A DNA stretch of 64,000 nucleotides. Source: Brachybacterium endophyticum (GTDB lineage: Bacteria; Actinomycetota; Actinomycetes; Actinomycetales; Dermabacteraceae). Below, piece by piece: positions 1 to 8,113 of this stretch. Below the pieces are notes generated by a model. It was not told the DNA's origin, made no database searches, and saw only the letters and a program-made list of their open reading frames with translations. The first letter of the stretch is position 1. The number at the start of each line of letters is the position of its first letter. The position numbers were made by a program, and so were the translations under genes. The DNA is taken from assembly GCF_003130585.1 (NCBI RefSeq), contig NZ_QFKX01000004.1:287305-351304 (forward strand), read 5' to 3'.

Positions 1-827
1 CGAACCTGCTGGGCGAGCCGGGCACCCTGCACGCGGTGCGCTGGTCCAACCTGTTCACCGGTGTCGGACTCGCCGTGGCCGTGTTCTTCATCGGCGCCGC
101 CGCCGTGCACTGGGCCAAGACCCTGATGCCCGACGAGGAATGGGTCGAGGAGCGTCATCACATCGAGGGCTCCGACGAGACCCGCGAGGTCGCCGCCGGC
201 ATCATCACCGACGGGCTCGACGAGTCCGGCATCGCCCGCCGCCCCGTGATCGTCACCGCGATGATCGCGGCGCTCACCGCGCTGCCGATCGCCGTGCTCG
301 CCCCGCTGTCGACCTTCGGGCCCCTGCCGGGCAGCAAGCTGCACCACACCTTCTGGAAGAAGGGCCTGCGGATCACCCGCGACACCGACGGGACGCCGAT
401 CAAGGCATCCGAGGTCGCGATGAACTCGATCTTCCACGTCATGCCCGAGGGCCTCACCGAGGATCTCGAGGACTACCTCGAGGAGCGCGCGAAGGCCGCC
501 ACCGTGCTGATCCGCATCGATCCCGAGCTCGGACAGAACCAGGACAGCCTGGACAACGGCTACCAGGGCATCCTCGCGTTCTCGAAGATCTGCACGCACG
601 TCGGATGCCCCGTGGCGCTGTACGAGCAGCAGACGCACCACATGCTCTGCCCCTGCCACCAGTCGACCTTCGACGTCACCGACGGCGCGAAGGTGATCTT
701 CGGCCCGGCGCACCGTCCGCTCCCGCAGCTCCCGATCGAGGTCGACGCCGAGGGCTACCTCGTCGCCGGCGGAGACTTCCCCGAGCCGATCGGTCCCAGC
801 TTCTGGGATCTGCACAAGGACAAGTGA
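1..827 (+). CDS. qcrA: Rieske iron-sulfur subunit of cytochrome bc1 (partial)
   Basis: This is the Rieske [2Fe-2S] subunit of the cytochrome bcc complex, which passes electrons from menaquinol toward cytochrome c. The reading frame is open from base 3, so the true start lies left of the window; an in-frame GTG at 36 is not a credible start because actinobacterial QcrA proteins are longer. The cluster-binding boxes are clear: CTHVGC at about 591-608 and CPCHQS at about 648-665. Hydrophobic stretches near the visible N terminus and around 240-300 fit the multi-helix membrane anchor of actinobacterial QcrA. The stop TGA is four bases before the qcrB ATG, so the two are cotranscribed. ctaE and qcrC are expected upstream, outside the window. 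Confidence 0.96.
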   Translation, partial: NLLGEPGTLHAVRWSNLFTGVGLAVAVFFIGAAAVHWAKTLMPDEEWVEERHHIEGSDETREVAAGIITDGLDESGIARRPVIVTAMIAALTALPIAVLAPLSTFGPLPGSKLHHTFWKKGLRITRDTDGTPIKASEVAMNSIFHVMPEGLTEDLEDYLEERAKAATVLIRIDPELGQNQDSLDNGYQGILAFSKICTHVGCPVALYEQQTHHMLCPCHQSTFDVTDGAKVIFGPAHRPLPQLPIEVDAEGYLVAGGDFPEPIGPSFWDLHKDK

Positions 828-831
828 TCTG

Positions 832-2523
832 ATGTCGACCACGACTCCCACTCGCCCCTCCACGGAGGCAGAGGCCCCCGCCTCCCAGGGTTCCGGGGAC
901 GGACGCATGCTCAGGCTCGGCGCCGTCGGCGGCGACTGGCTGGACCGCCGCGTCTCGGGCGCCGGCCTGCTCCGCTTCATGGGCCGCAAGATCTTCCCGG
1001 ACCACTGGTCCTTCATGTTCGGCGAGGTCGCGCTCTACAGCTTCGTCGTGCTGCTGATCTCCGGCACCTACCTGACGATGTTCTTCGTCCCCTCGATGGA
1101 CGAGGTCGTCTACAACGGCATCTACGCCCCCCTGCAGGGTGCGCACGTGTCGAAGGCCTACGAGTCCACGCTCCACATCTCCTTCGAGGTCAAGGGCGGG
1201 CTGCTGTTCCGCCAGATGCACCACTGGTCCTGCCTGGTGTTCATGGTCGCGATCTTCGTGCACATGTTCCGCGTGTTCTTCACCGGAGCATTCCGCAAGC
1301 CCCGTGAGCTGAACTGGCTGGTCGGCTTCGCGCTGATGGTGCTGGGCATGGTCGCCGGCTTCACCGGCTACTCCCTCCCGGACGACGTCCTCTCGGGCAA
1401 CGGCCTGCGCGTGGTCGACGGCCTCATGAAGGGCATCCCGATCGTCGGCACGTACATCTCGATGCTGCTGTTCGGCGGCGAGTTCCCCGGGCACGACATC
1501 ATCCCGCGCTTCTTCACGATCCACATCCTGCTGGTCCCGGCGGCCATCCTCGGCCTGATCGCGATCCACATGGTGATGCTCGTGCTGCACAAGCACACGC
1601 AGTACCCCGGGCCCGGTCGCACCGAGCGCAACGTCGTCGGCTTCCCCGTCTTCCCCGTGTACGCGGCCAAGGCCGGCGGCTTCTTCTTCCTGGTGTTCGG
1701 CATCATCACGCTGATCTCCGCGACCACCGCCATCAACGCCATCTGGATCTACGGACCTTACGACCCCTCCCCCGTCTCGGCCGGATCCCAGCCGGACTGG
1801 TACATGCTCTGGACCGACGGCGGCCTGCGCCTGATCCCGGGCTGGGAGTTCACGATCTTCGGGTACACGGTCTCCCTGAACATCCTGCTCCCGATAGTGG
1901 TCTACGGCGGTCTGCTCGTCTTCCTCGCCCTCTACCCGTTCATCGAGCAGTGGGTCACGGGCGATGACCGCGAGCACCACCTGCTGGACCTGCCGTACAA
2001 CGCCCCGGTCCGCACGGGCATCGGCGTCGCCTGGCTCTCGGAGTACCTGATCCTGGCGATGGCCGCGACCAACGACCTGATCGCCCTGAAGCTGCGCCTG
2101 TCGATCAACGACCTCACCTGGACGTTCCGCATCGCGTTCTTCCTCGCACCGATCATCGTCTTCTACGTGACCAAGCGACTGTGCATCGCCATGCAGCGCC
2201 AGAAGCGGGACCTCGCCCTCCACGGCGAGGAGACCTCGAAGGTGGTGCGCATGGAGGACGGCCAGATGCTGGAGATCCACGAGCCGCTCAACGAGTTCGA
2301 CCGCTGGGTGCTGGTCCAGCACGACGACTACCGTCCGCTCAAGGCCGGCAAGGGTGTCTCCTCGCTGCGTGCCGCTGCGACCTCGTTCTTCTTCAAGGAC
2401 CGCGTCGCGCCCGTCGCGCCCTCGGAGCTGCGGGAGGCCCTCGAGCACGCCGGTCACGAGCGTCACCGGATCGACGAGCTCACCGGTGGCGACTACACCA
2501 CGCCGGACGCGCGGCGCCACTGA
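832..2523 (+). CDS. qcrB: Cytochrome b subunit of the bcc complex
   Basis: QcrB is the diheme, quinol-oxidising core of the cytochrome bcc complex (563 aa, multi-pass membrane protein). Visible family signs are histidine-bearing helices (for example HHWSCLVFMVAIFVHMFRVF), the FTGYSLPDD segment after helix C, and PDWYMLW, the actinobacterial form of the Qo-site PEWY motif. The long hydrophilic C-terminal tail is usual for actinobacterial QcrB. The ATG lies four bases after qcrA. A strong hairpin follows the stop, so qcrB ends its operon. QcrB is the known target of Q203-type inhibitors in mycobacteria; that is family knowledge, not read from this sequence. Confidence 0.97.
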   Translation: MSTTTPTRPSTEAEAPASQGSGDGRMLRLGAVGGDWLDRRVSGAGLLRFMGRKIFPDHWSFMFGEVALYSFVVLLISGTYLTMFFVPSMDEVVYNGIYAPLQGAHVSKAYESTLHISFEVKGGLLFRQMHHWSCLVFMVAIFVHMFRVFFTGAFRKPRELNWLVGFALMVLGMVAGFTGYSLPDDVLSGNGLRVVDGLMKGIPIVGTYISMLLFGGEFPGHDIIPRFFTIHILLVPAAILGLIAIHMVMLVLHKHTQYPGPGRTERNVVGFPVFPVYAAKAGGFFFLVFGIITLISATTAINAIWIYGPYDPSPVSAGSQPDWYMLWTDGGLRLIPGWEFTIFGYTVSLNILLPIVVYGGLLVFLALYPFIEQWVTGDDREHHLLDLPYNAPVRTGIGVAWLSEYLILAMAATNDLIALKLRLSINDLTWTFRIAFFLAPIIVFYVTKRLCIAMQRQKRDLALHGEETSKVVRMEDGQMLEIHEPLNEFDRWVLVQHDDYRPLKAGKGVSSLRAAATSFFFKDRVAPVAPSELREALEHAGHERHRIDELTGGDYTTPDARRH

Positions 2524-2539
2524 CCTCGTCCCGGCATCG

Positions 2540-2584
2540 CAGCAGCGGGCCCCGAACGGTTCTTCCGTTCGGGGCCCGCTGCTG
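2540..2584 (+). terminator. Rho-independent-type terminator after qcrB
   Basis: There is a perfect 20-bp inverted repeat (2540-2559 and 2565-2584) with a five-base loop, 16 bases after the qcrB stop. The U tract is weak (CTGTCTGTGG), as is common in high-GC actinobacteria. Confidence 0.85.
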
Positions 2585-2597
2585 TCTGTGGTCGTCC

Positions 2598-2609
2598 GGG
2601 GGGGGGGGG
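2598..2609. repeat. Homopolymeric G tract (12 G)
   Basis: This is an uninterrupted run of twelve G residues between the qcrB terminator and the promoter region of the acetyltransferase gene at 2679. It lies outside any convincing reading frame. It may be a slippage-prone site or an assembly-sensitive spot. Confidence 0.9.
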
Positions 2610-2678
2610 AGGCAAAACCGGCAGGGGTTCTCCTTCCGAGACCTGCGGTGCGCTCGGTACCCTGGGACACTGTCCGTC

Positions 2679-3182
2679 ATGAGTATCAGGATCCGCCGAG
2701 CGGTCACCGCCGATCTGCCCGCGGTGAGGTTCGTCGGCGTCGCCGTCTGGCCACCGACCTACGGTGCCGTCAAGGGCGCCCAATACGTGATGGGCGGGAT
2801 CGACTCGTACTGGAACGCCGAGGAGATCGGCGCCGGCATCGCCGCGGGGCGGATCGATGTCGCCGAGGATTCGGGCCGGGTGATCGGCATGACCGAGGTC
2901 GACGAGCTCCACGATGACCTGGTCCTGTGGAAGCTCTACGTGCTGCCCTCGGAGCAGGGTTCGGGAGTCGGGCACGCGCTCGTCGGCTCCGCCAAGGAAC
3001 GAGCCCGATCACATGGCTGCGATCTTCTGACGGAGTACGACCCGCAGAACTCGAGAGCGGCCACGTTCTACGCACGGGAGGGCTTCATTGCCACGGAGCC
3101 GCCATGGTCAGGCAACGCCGCCGTATGGCTGCGTTGGCGCCCTGACGTCCAGCACCGACCCTCGGGACGTTTGTGGACGTGA
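2679..3182 (+). CDS. GNAT-family N-acetyltransferase
   Basis: This is a single-domain GCN5-related acetyltransferase (167 aa). It starts MSIRIRRAVTADLPAV, a typical GNAT N terminus. The acetyl-CoA pyrophosphate loop is QGSGVGH at residues 93-99, and the C-terminal half has the usual FYAREGF strand-helix motif. The substrate cannot be told from sequence. I chose the ATG at 2679 because homology begins exactly there; the frame extends upstream through the qcrB terminator without sense. The gene stands alone between the qcrB terminator and a gene-poor stretch. A TACCCT -10-like box lies at 2658-2663. Confidence 0.85.
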   Translation: MSIRIRRAVTADLPAVRFVGVAVWPPTYGAVKGAQYVMGGIDSYWNAEEIGAGIAAGRIDVAEDSGRVIGMTEVDELHDDLVLWKLYVLPSEQGSGVGHALVGSAKERARSHGCDLLTEYDPQNSRAATFYAREGFIATEPPWSGNAAVWLRWRPDVQHRPSGRLWT

Positions 3183-3348
3183 CAGCAAGCCGCCGCGATG
3201 ACGACACGTGCCGCGACGCATCGTCGTGAACCGCTCAGCGGTCAGACGACGAGGGCGATGAGCGATCCGACCCGTGGATGGACGGCGGCGCATCTCTCCC
3301 CCGGCTTTCGCTCCTCAACACTGCGCACCAGCACGGCACTCGACGGCG

Positions 3349-3621
3349 TCAGCGAAGCTGCGGTGGACGCGCCCCCTCACCGGGTCGCGGGTCGCGATCG
3401 AGATGAGCGACGAGCCAGCGCGCGGTGACCGGTGTCAGTCGCGGCTCGGCGGCGAGCAGTGCGCGAACGGCCCGGCGGGGCCGTCGGCGGGGATTGATCC
3501 TCCGCTGCGCCAGCAGGCTCCGCGCCCATTCGCGGGCGCGCTCCAGTGCCCCGGCATCGGCGAAGAGTCCGCGAACCACCAGCTCTGCCTCGCGCAGCCG
3601 TCGCGGCATGCCTCCGATCAT
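3349..3621 (-). CDS. Small hypothetical protein (candidate)
   Basis: This is a possible 90-aa protein beginning MIGGMPRRLREAELVV. It is supported mainly by a good ribosome-binding site (AGGAG, six bases before the ATG at 3621) and by a helical, protein-like middle section with alternating charged and aliphatic residues. I recognise no domain. The C-terminal third is proline- and arginine-rich, and the frame stays open further upstream, so it could be chance or a gene remnant. Confidence 0.3.
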   Translation of the reverse strand: MIGGMPRRLREAELVVRGLFADAGALERAREWARSLLAQRRINPRRRPRRAVRALLAAEPRLTPVTARWLVAHLDRDPRPGEGARPPQLR

Positions 3622-3933
3622 CGTGAGCTCCTCTCCCCCGGTACCGCGATGGCCTCGACCATCCTCAACGACCCCGGCGACCGGGCCGACGTCCGCCGAC
3701 TCCGGGCCTGAAAGTGAGCCTTGGCGTAGGTCCGTTGCCGCTCGCGTGCGGACGCGCGTCCTCTGTCGCGCGGCGTGCGCCGAGAGCCACATCATGACAC
3801 GCCGGTGCCTCCGGTCTCCTCCGCGTCGGCGCTTCCGGGCTCTCAGGGCCCTGGGGGGGGATCGGCTGTGACGGCGGGCCGGTCCACGCCTCCGCCCACC
3901 GTCCGCGTCGTGGCACCTCTCGTCAGTGTCCGC

Positions 3934-3994
3934 CGATGGCTCCACGTGAGGGCTCACGCCTCATAGGACGTCGAGACCTCACCCGGAGCCATCG
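3934..3994. repeat. Nested inverted repeat (structured element)
   Basis: A perfect 10-bp inverted repeat (3934-3943 with 3985-3994) encloses a second perfect 6-bp hairpin (3945-3950 with 3953-3958, two-base loop). The transcript of either strand could form a branched structure. It is not next to a stop codon, so it is not an obvious terminator. Confidence 0.5.
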
Positions 3995-4136
3995 AACGCA
4001 CCCGGGAGCCTCCAGTAGACGCGCGACGTCGCGATGCGAGCGCGTGGTCCCGAGGTCATCCCACCGAGCCCGGCACCGTCCCGTGCCCGCCACGACCACC
4101 GCACCCACACCGTCCGGGCCTGTGGCCCCACACAGG

Positions 4137-4182
4137 ACGATCCCCGCAGCTCCCCGGGAAGACGGGGTGCTGCGGGGATCGT
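4137..4182 (-). terminator. Terminator of the ctaC-ctaD-ctaF operon
   Basis: A 14-bp stem (4137-4150 with 4169-4182) has a second CCCCG/CGGGG stem inside the loop. It lies 74 bases beyond the ctaF stop on the minus strand. Confidence 0.75.
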
Positions 4183-4255
4183 GTGAGCGGTCCGCCGCGT
4201 GCGGCCTGAGCGCTGCGGCCTGCTGAGGGGTGTCTGCTCGGCTTCGAGCTCATCC

Positions 4256-4672
4256 TCAGTGGGCGTGCTGCCCGCGGGAGAACTCCATGACCCAGCCAAC
4301 GAGGCCGACGATCGCGAAGATCGTGCCGATGGCGAGGATCCACCAGCCAGCCGCGATGCCCAGGAAGCACAGGCCCGCGCCGATGGAGGTCCACATGGGC
4401 CACCAGCTGTACGGGGAGAAGCTTCCCTGGACACCGGCCTCGTCGGAGACCTCGGCCTCGGGGTTCTCCTCGGCGCGGTCGGGGAACCGACGCGAGGCCC
4501 AGGTGAGGGTGGTCGCGATCAGCGCTGCGAGCAGCGAGACCATGATGAACGCGGGGAACCCAGCGGTCTCGATGCCCAGCGGCGACCAGACGCCGGTCAG
4601 GATGCCGTAGGCGATCGTCACGACGAGGAAGAACGCGGCCAGGATCCAGAAGATCAGGGCGGTGGTGCGCAT
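4256..4672 (-). CDS. ctaF: Cytochrome c oxidase subunit IV (actinobacterial type)
   Basis: CtaF is the small actinobacteria-specific subunit of aa3-type cytochrome c oxidase (138 aa). It has about four membrane helices (near residues 7-26, 40-58, 92-108 and 112-131), and its conserved YSWWPMW segment before the third helix is typical of the family. The ATG at 4672 has GAGGAG upstream and follows the ctaD stop by three bases, so it belongs to the ctaC-ctaD-ctaF unit. It helps assemble the bcc-aa3 supercomplex; this role is family knowledge. Confidence 0.95.
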   Translation of the reverse strand: MRTTALIFWILAAFFLVVTIAYGILTGVWSPLGIETAGFPAFIMVSLLAALIATTLTWASRRFPDRAEENPEAEVSDEAGVQGSFSPYSWWPMWTSIGAGLCFLGIAAGWWILAIGTIFAIVGLVGWVMEFSRGQHAH

Positions 4673-4675
4673 GTG

Positions 4676-6385
4676 TCAGTTGCTCCTCGGGTTCTTGATC
4701 GGCTCCTCCGCGAGGAGGTGCGACTGTGCCCCCACCTCGGGGTGGTGCAGGTCGAAGGCGGGGCGCTCGGAGCGCACGCGCGGCAGGGAATGGAAGTTGT
4801 GACGCGGCGGCGGGCAGGACGTCGCCCACTCGAGCGATGCGCCGTAGCCCCACGGGTCGTCGACCTCGATCTTCTTCGCCTGGACGTGGGTGATGACCAC
4901 GTTCAGCAGGAAGGGCAGCGTCGAGGCGCCGAGCACGAAAGCGCCCACCGTGGAGAGCTTGTTCATCCAGTCGAACTGGTCCTCGGCGAGGTAGTTGACG
5001 TAACGACGCGGAGCGCCCTCCACACCCAGCCAGTGCTGGATCAGGAACGTCAGGTGGAAGCCGATCATGAACATCCAGAAGTGGAACTTGCCCAGCTTCT
5101 CGTTCAGCTTGTACCCGAACATCTTGGGCCACCAGAAGTAGAAGCCCGCGAACATCTCGAAGGCGACCGTCCCGAACACCACGTAGTGGAAGTGGGCCAC
5201 CACGAAGTAGGTGTCGGACAGGTGGAAGTCCAGCGCGGGGCTCGACAGGATCACGCCCGTCAGGCCACCGAAGAGGAACGTGGTGAGGAAGCCCAGGGAG
5301 AACAGCATCGGTGTCTCGAAGGTCAACGACCCTCGGAACATCGTGCCGACCCAGTTGAAGAACTTCACGCCGGTGGGGATGGCGATCAGCATCGTCATGA
5401 AGCTGAAGAAGTTCAGCATGACGGCGCCGGTCGTGTACATGTGGTGCGCCCACACGGTCACCGAGAGGGCCGCGATGGAGATCGTCGCGTACACGAGCGT
5501 CTTGTACCCGAAGGTGGGCTTGCGGCTGAAGACCGGGAAGATCTCGGTCGCGATGCCGAAGAACGGCAGGGCGATGATGTAGACCTCGGGGTGGCCGAAG
5601 AACCAGAACAGGTGCTGCCAGAGCACCGCGCCGCCGTTCTCCGGGTCGAAGATGTGGGCCCCGAAGCGTCGATCCGCTCCGAGTGCCAGCAGCGCGGAGG
5701 CCAGGACCGGGAACGCCATCAGCACGAGCAGCGCGGTGATCAGCGCGTTCCAGGTGAAGATCGGCATCCGGAACATGGTCATGCCGGGCATGCGCATGCA
5801 GATGATGGTGGTGATGAAGTTGACCGAGCCCAGGATGGTGCCGAAGCCCTGCAATCCGAGGCCGAAGACCCACAGGTCACCGCCGAGTCCCGGTGTGAAC
5901 GTGGTGTCCGACAAGGGGGCGTAGGCGAACCAGCCGAAGGAGGCCGCGCCCTGGGGGGTGAGGAAGCCGGCGACCACGATCATCGAGCCGAACAGCGTGA
6001 TCCAGAAGGCGAACATGTTCAGACGCGGGAAGGCCATGTCGACCGCGCCGATCTGGAGCGGCACGAAGTAGTTGGCGAAGCCGTTGAACAGCGGCGTCGC
6101 GAACATCAGCAGCATGATCGTGCCGTGCATCGTGAACAGCTGGTTGTACTGGTCCTTGGAGACCACGACCTGCAGGCCGGGGGCCCACAGCTCGGCGCGG
6201 ATCATCAGCGCCAGCACACCGCCGAAGCAGAAGAAGAAGAACGCCATGCCGAGGTAGAGCAGACCGATGACCTTGTGGTCGGTGGTCGTGATCACCTTGA
6301 CGAAGCGCCGGCCGAGCGAGGACTCACGTGCAGGCTGGTACGTGACCCCCTCGCGCACGGGCGCCGTGGGAACCTGGGTGCTCAT
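4676..6385 (-). CDS. ctaD: Cytochrome c oxidase subunit I
   Basis: This is the heme a / heme a3-CuB catalytic subunit of aa3 oxidase (569 aa, 12 membrane helices expected). Diagnostic segments are FGHPEVYI (the CuB His with the cross-linked Tyr), WAHHMYTTG (two CuB histidines) and FVVAHFHYV (heme a3 and heme a histidines). The [12 protein letters not shown] segment carries the K-channel region. The ATG at 6385 overlaps the ctaC stop (ATGA), which implies translational coupling. It works with QcrA/QcrB, encoded at the left end of the window. Confidence 0.97.
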   Translation of the reverse strand: MSTQVPTAPVREGVTYQPARESSLGRRFVKVITTTDHKVIGLLYLGMAFFFFCFGGVLALMIRAELWAPGLQVVVSKDQYNQLFTMHGTIMLLMFATPLFNGFANYFVPLQIGAVDMAFPRLNMFAFWITLFGSMIVVAGFLTPQGAASFGWFAYAPLSDTTFTPGLGGDLWVFGLGLQGFGTILGSVNFITTIICMRMPGMTMFRMPIFTWNALITALLVLMAFPVLASALLALGADRRFGAHIFDPENGGAVLWQHLFWFFGHPEVYIIALPFFGIATEIFPVFSRKPTFGYKTLVYATISIAALSVTVWAHHMYTTGAVMLNFFSFMTMLIAIPTGVKFFNWVGTMFRGSLTFETPMLFSLGFLTTFLFGGLTGVILSSPALDFHLSDTYFVVAHFHYVVFGTVAFEMFAGFYFWWPKMFGYKLNEKLGKFHFWMFMIGFHLTFLIQHWLGVEGAPRRYVNYLAEDQFDWMNKLSTVGAFVLGASTLPFLLNVVITHVQAKKIEVDDPWGYGASLEWATSCPPPRHNFHSLPRVRSERPAFDLHHPEVGAQSHLLAEEPIKNPRSN

Positions 6386-7293
6386 TGGTGGACCTCATCT
6401 CCGGTGCGGCCGTTGGCCGCGTCGTCCTTCTCGCGCATGTTCCAGTCCTCCTGGTTGCGGTTCAGCGTGTTGTCGAGCTGACCGTCGTTCCCGTTGTCCC
6501 GGAGTTCCTGCATGTGCTTGTCGTACTCCTCCTGGGAGACCACCTTGACGTTGAACAGCATGTCCGAGTGGTACTCGCCGCACAGCTCGGCGCACTTGCC
6601 GGCGTAAGTGCCTTCACGGGTCGGGGTGACCTGGAAGGAGTTGGTGTGCCCGGGGAACAGGTCCTTCTTGTAGAGGAAGTCCGGGATCCAGAACGAGTGG
6701 ACCACGTCGCGGGAGTCCAGGTGGAACTCGACCGACTTGTTCACCGGCAGGTACAGCACCGGCAGCGAGTCGGCGGCGCCGGGGGTGCCGGTCTCGAAGG
6801 ACTGCACCCCGGCGTCCTCGTGGGTGTCGGCGTCGACGTAGTTGAAGTCCCAGCTCCATTGCTTCGCGACCACGTTGACCGTCACATCGGGATCGGGTTT
6901 CTGATCCACGATGTCACCGACGTCGCGCTGGGTGAAGTAGAAGAGCGTCATGATCATGACGACCGGGACGAGGGTGAAGATCATCTCGATCGGCATGTGG
7001 TAGCGCAGCTGCACCGGGTAGCCGGTGTCGTTCTTGCGGCGGCGGTAGGCGATCGCGCACCAGATGGCGAGCCCCCACACGACCAGCCCGACGAGCACGA
7101 GCGCGATCCAGGATCCCGTCCACAGCTGCGTGATGCGCTCGGTCTTGTCGGTGATCTGGACACCGTCGTCGGCGCCGGGCAGGAAGCCGCGCTTCTGCGC
7201 CGGCGTGCAGCCGGCCAGCGCGATCGTCGCCAGAGCGAGACCAGCGGCCACGCGGCGCAGGCGCCGAGGTCGTTGCGGGGACTGGGGGATCAC
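6382..7293 (-). CDS. ctaC: Cytochrome c oxidase subunit II
   Basis: This is the CuA-carrying subunit of cytochrome c oxidase (303 aa from the GTG at 7293). I chose that start because GGAAGG lies about seven bases upstream and it gives a proper lipoprotein signal: arginine-rich N terminus, hydrophobic core and lipobox LAGC with Cys29. Two membrane helices follow (about 52-75 and 93-112), then the cupredoxin domain with the CuA site [12 protein letters not shown] near residues 236-247. An earlier ATG at 7512 would add 73 residues of low-complexity sequence and is unlikely. The stop overlaps the ctaD start. Confidence 0.95.
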   Translation of the reverse strand: MIPQSPQRPRRLRRVAAGLALATIALAGCTPAQKRGFLPGADDGVQITDKTERITQLWTGSWIALVLVGLVVWGLAIWCAIAYRRRKNDTGYPVQLRYHMPIEMIFTLVPVVMIMTLFYFTQRDVGDIVDQKPDPDVTVNVVAKQWSWDFNYVDADTHEDAGVQSFETGTPGAADSLPVLYLPVNKSVEFHLDSRDVVHSFWIPDFLYKKDLFPGHTNSFQVTPTREGTYAGKCAELCGEYHSDMLFNVKVVSQEEYDKHMQELRDNGNDGQLDNTLNRNQEDWNMREKDDAANGRTGDEVHQ

Positions 7294-7604
7294 AGGATGA
7301 CCTTCCACTCGTCGGCCCTCCGTCGGGGAACACGGTGTGCCGCATGCCGGGGGCAGCGCGCGCCGCGTGCGCGGAGGACGTGTGCTTCGCGGGTCGGGGC
7401 AGACCCGGTGACGTGTCTCGTGGTCGATCCCGTGCGGGCGATCGCGGCAGCGCCGGCGAGGGAAGGATCCTCGCCGCCGACGACCAGCGGTCGGACCCGT
7501 GGGGACGAACATGACGGCACAGCGTCATCATACGCGTTCCCCCGCCTGTCTTCAGCTCTCAGGATCCGGTGTCGGCTGCCGTGACGACGTGCACAGATGA
7601 CGAC
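7294..7604 (-). other. ctaC leader region
   Basis: No gene is seen between the ctaC start and the erpA terminator. The stretch holds a likely ctaC promoter near 7527-7555, which would leave an untranslated leader of more than 220 bases. Confidence 0.5.
7527..7555 (-). promoter_or_regulatory. Probable ctaC promoter
   Basis: On the minus strand there is a near-consensus -10 box TATGAT (7532 to 7527), with a weak -35-like TGAAGA about 16 bases upstream. The distance to the ctaC GTG is about 230 bases. Confidence 0.4.
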
Positions 7605-7650
7605 GACGGGCCCGCTCCCGCTCCGGTGGCGGAGCGAGTGCGGGCCCGTC
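7605..7650 (-). terminator. Terminator after the ErpA-type gene
   Basis: An 11-bp perfect outer stem (7605-7615 with 7640-7650) has a second GCTCCG/CGGAGC stem inside. It lies 36 bases past the stop of the gene at 7687. Confidence 0.75.
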
Positions 7651-7686
7651 GCAGGGACCTGGGGTCCCGAAGGACCTCGGACGGCG

Positions 7687-8040
7687 TCAGCTGAAGGAAT
7701 CACCGCAGGCGCAGGAGCTGCCTGCGTTGGGGTTGTCGATCGTGAACCCCTGCTTCTCGATGGTGTCCGAGAAGTCGATCGTCGCACCTGCGAGATACGG
7801 CGCACTCATGCGATCCACGACGACCTCGACACCGTCGAAGTCGACGGTCCCGTCGCCGTCCATGAGCCGCTCGTCGAAGTACAGCTGGTAGATCAGTCCG
7901 GAGCAGCCGCCGGGCTGCACCGCGATGCGCAGTCGCAGATCATCGCGGCCCTCCTGCTCGAGCAGGGACGTGACCTTCGCCGCGGCCCCGCTGGTGAGCG
8001 TCACCGCATGGGCGGGCGCTTCGGTATCGATGGTGGTCAT
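7687..8040 (-). CDS. erpA: ErpA/HesB-type iron-sulfur cluster carrier
   Basis: This is an A-type Fe-S carrier of 117 aa that delivers clusters to target enzymes in the cytoplasm. The three family cysteines are present: Cys46 in GGCSG and Cys110/Cys112 in CAC near the C terminus. The ATG at 8040 has GAGGAGG seven bases upstream. Its place between cytochrome oxidase genes and a DUF3043 gene matches the position of Rv2204c in M. tuberculosis. Whether it serves the Rieske protein is inference. Confidence 0.9.
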   Translation of the reverse strand: MTTIDTEAPAHAVTLTSGAAAKVTSLLEQEGRDDLRLRIAVQPGGCSGLIYQLYFDERLMDGDGTVDFDGVEVVVDRMSAPYLAGATIDFSDTIEKQGFTIDNPNAGSSCACGDSFS

Positions 8041-8113
8041 CCGGGTTCCTCCTCACTGCAGGTACCTCCAGGTTACGCCTTGCGCGGCGCTCGGTGCACC
8101 AGCGCCGGTCAGC

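Larger units (their letters stand above)
3183..4136. other. Gene-poor interval between the acetyltransferase and ctaF
   Basis: This is about 950 bp without a convincing conserved gene. Several overlapping frames are open on both strands, but they have the arginine- and proline-rich composition of random high-GC sequence. It contains one small candidate gene (3349-3621, minus), an eight-G run near 3853-3860 and a nested inverted repeat (3934-3994). It may hold decayed genes or an unrecognised RNA. Confidence 0.5.

Noticed and set aside
676..2670. 664-aa open frame on the minus strand across qcrB
   Set aside because: It is the antisense shadow of qcrB; composition is Glu/Arg/Asp/Gln-rich without domains, and the qcrB frame is conserved.
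4199..6481. 760-aa open frame on the plus strand across ctaD
   Set aside because: Antisense shadow of ctaF/ctaD, low-complexity His/Glu/Gln-rich product.
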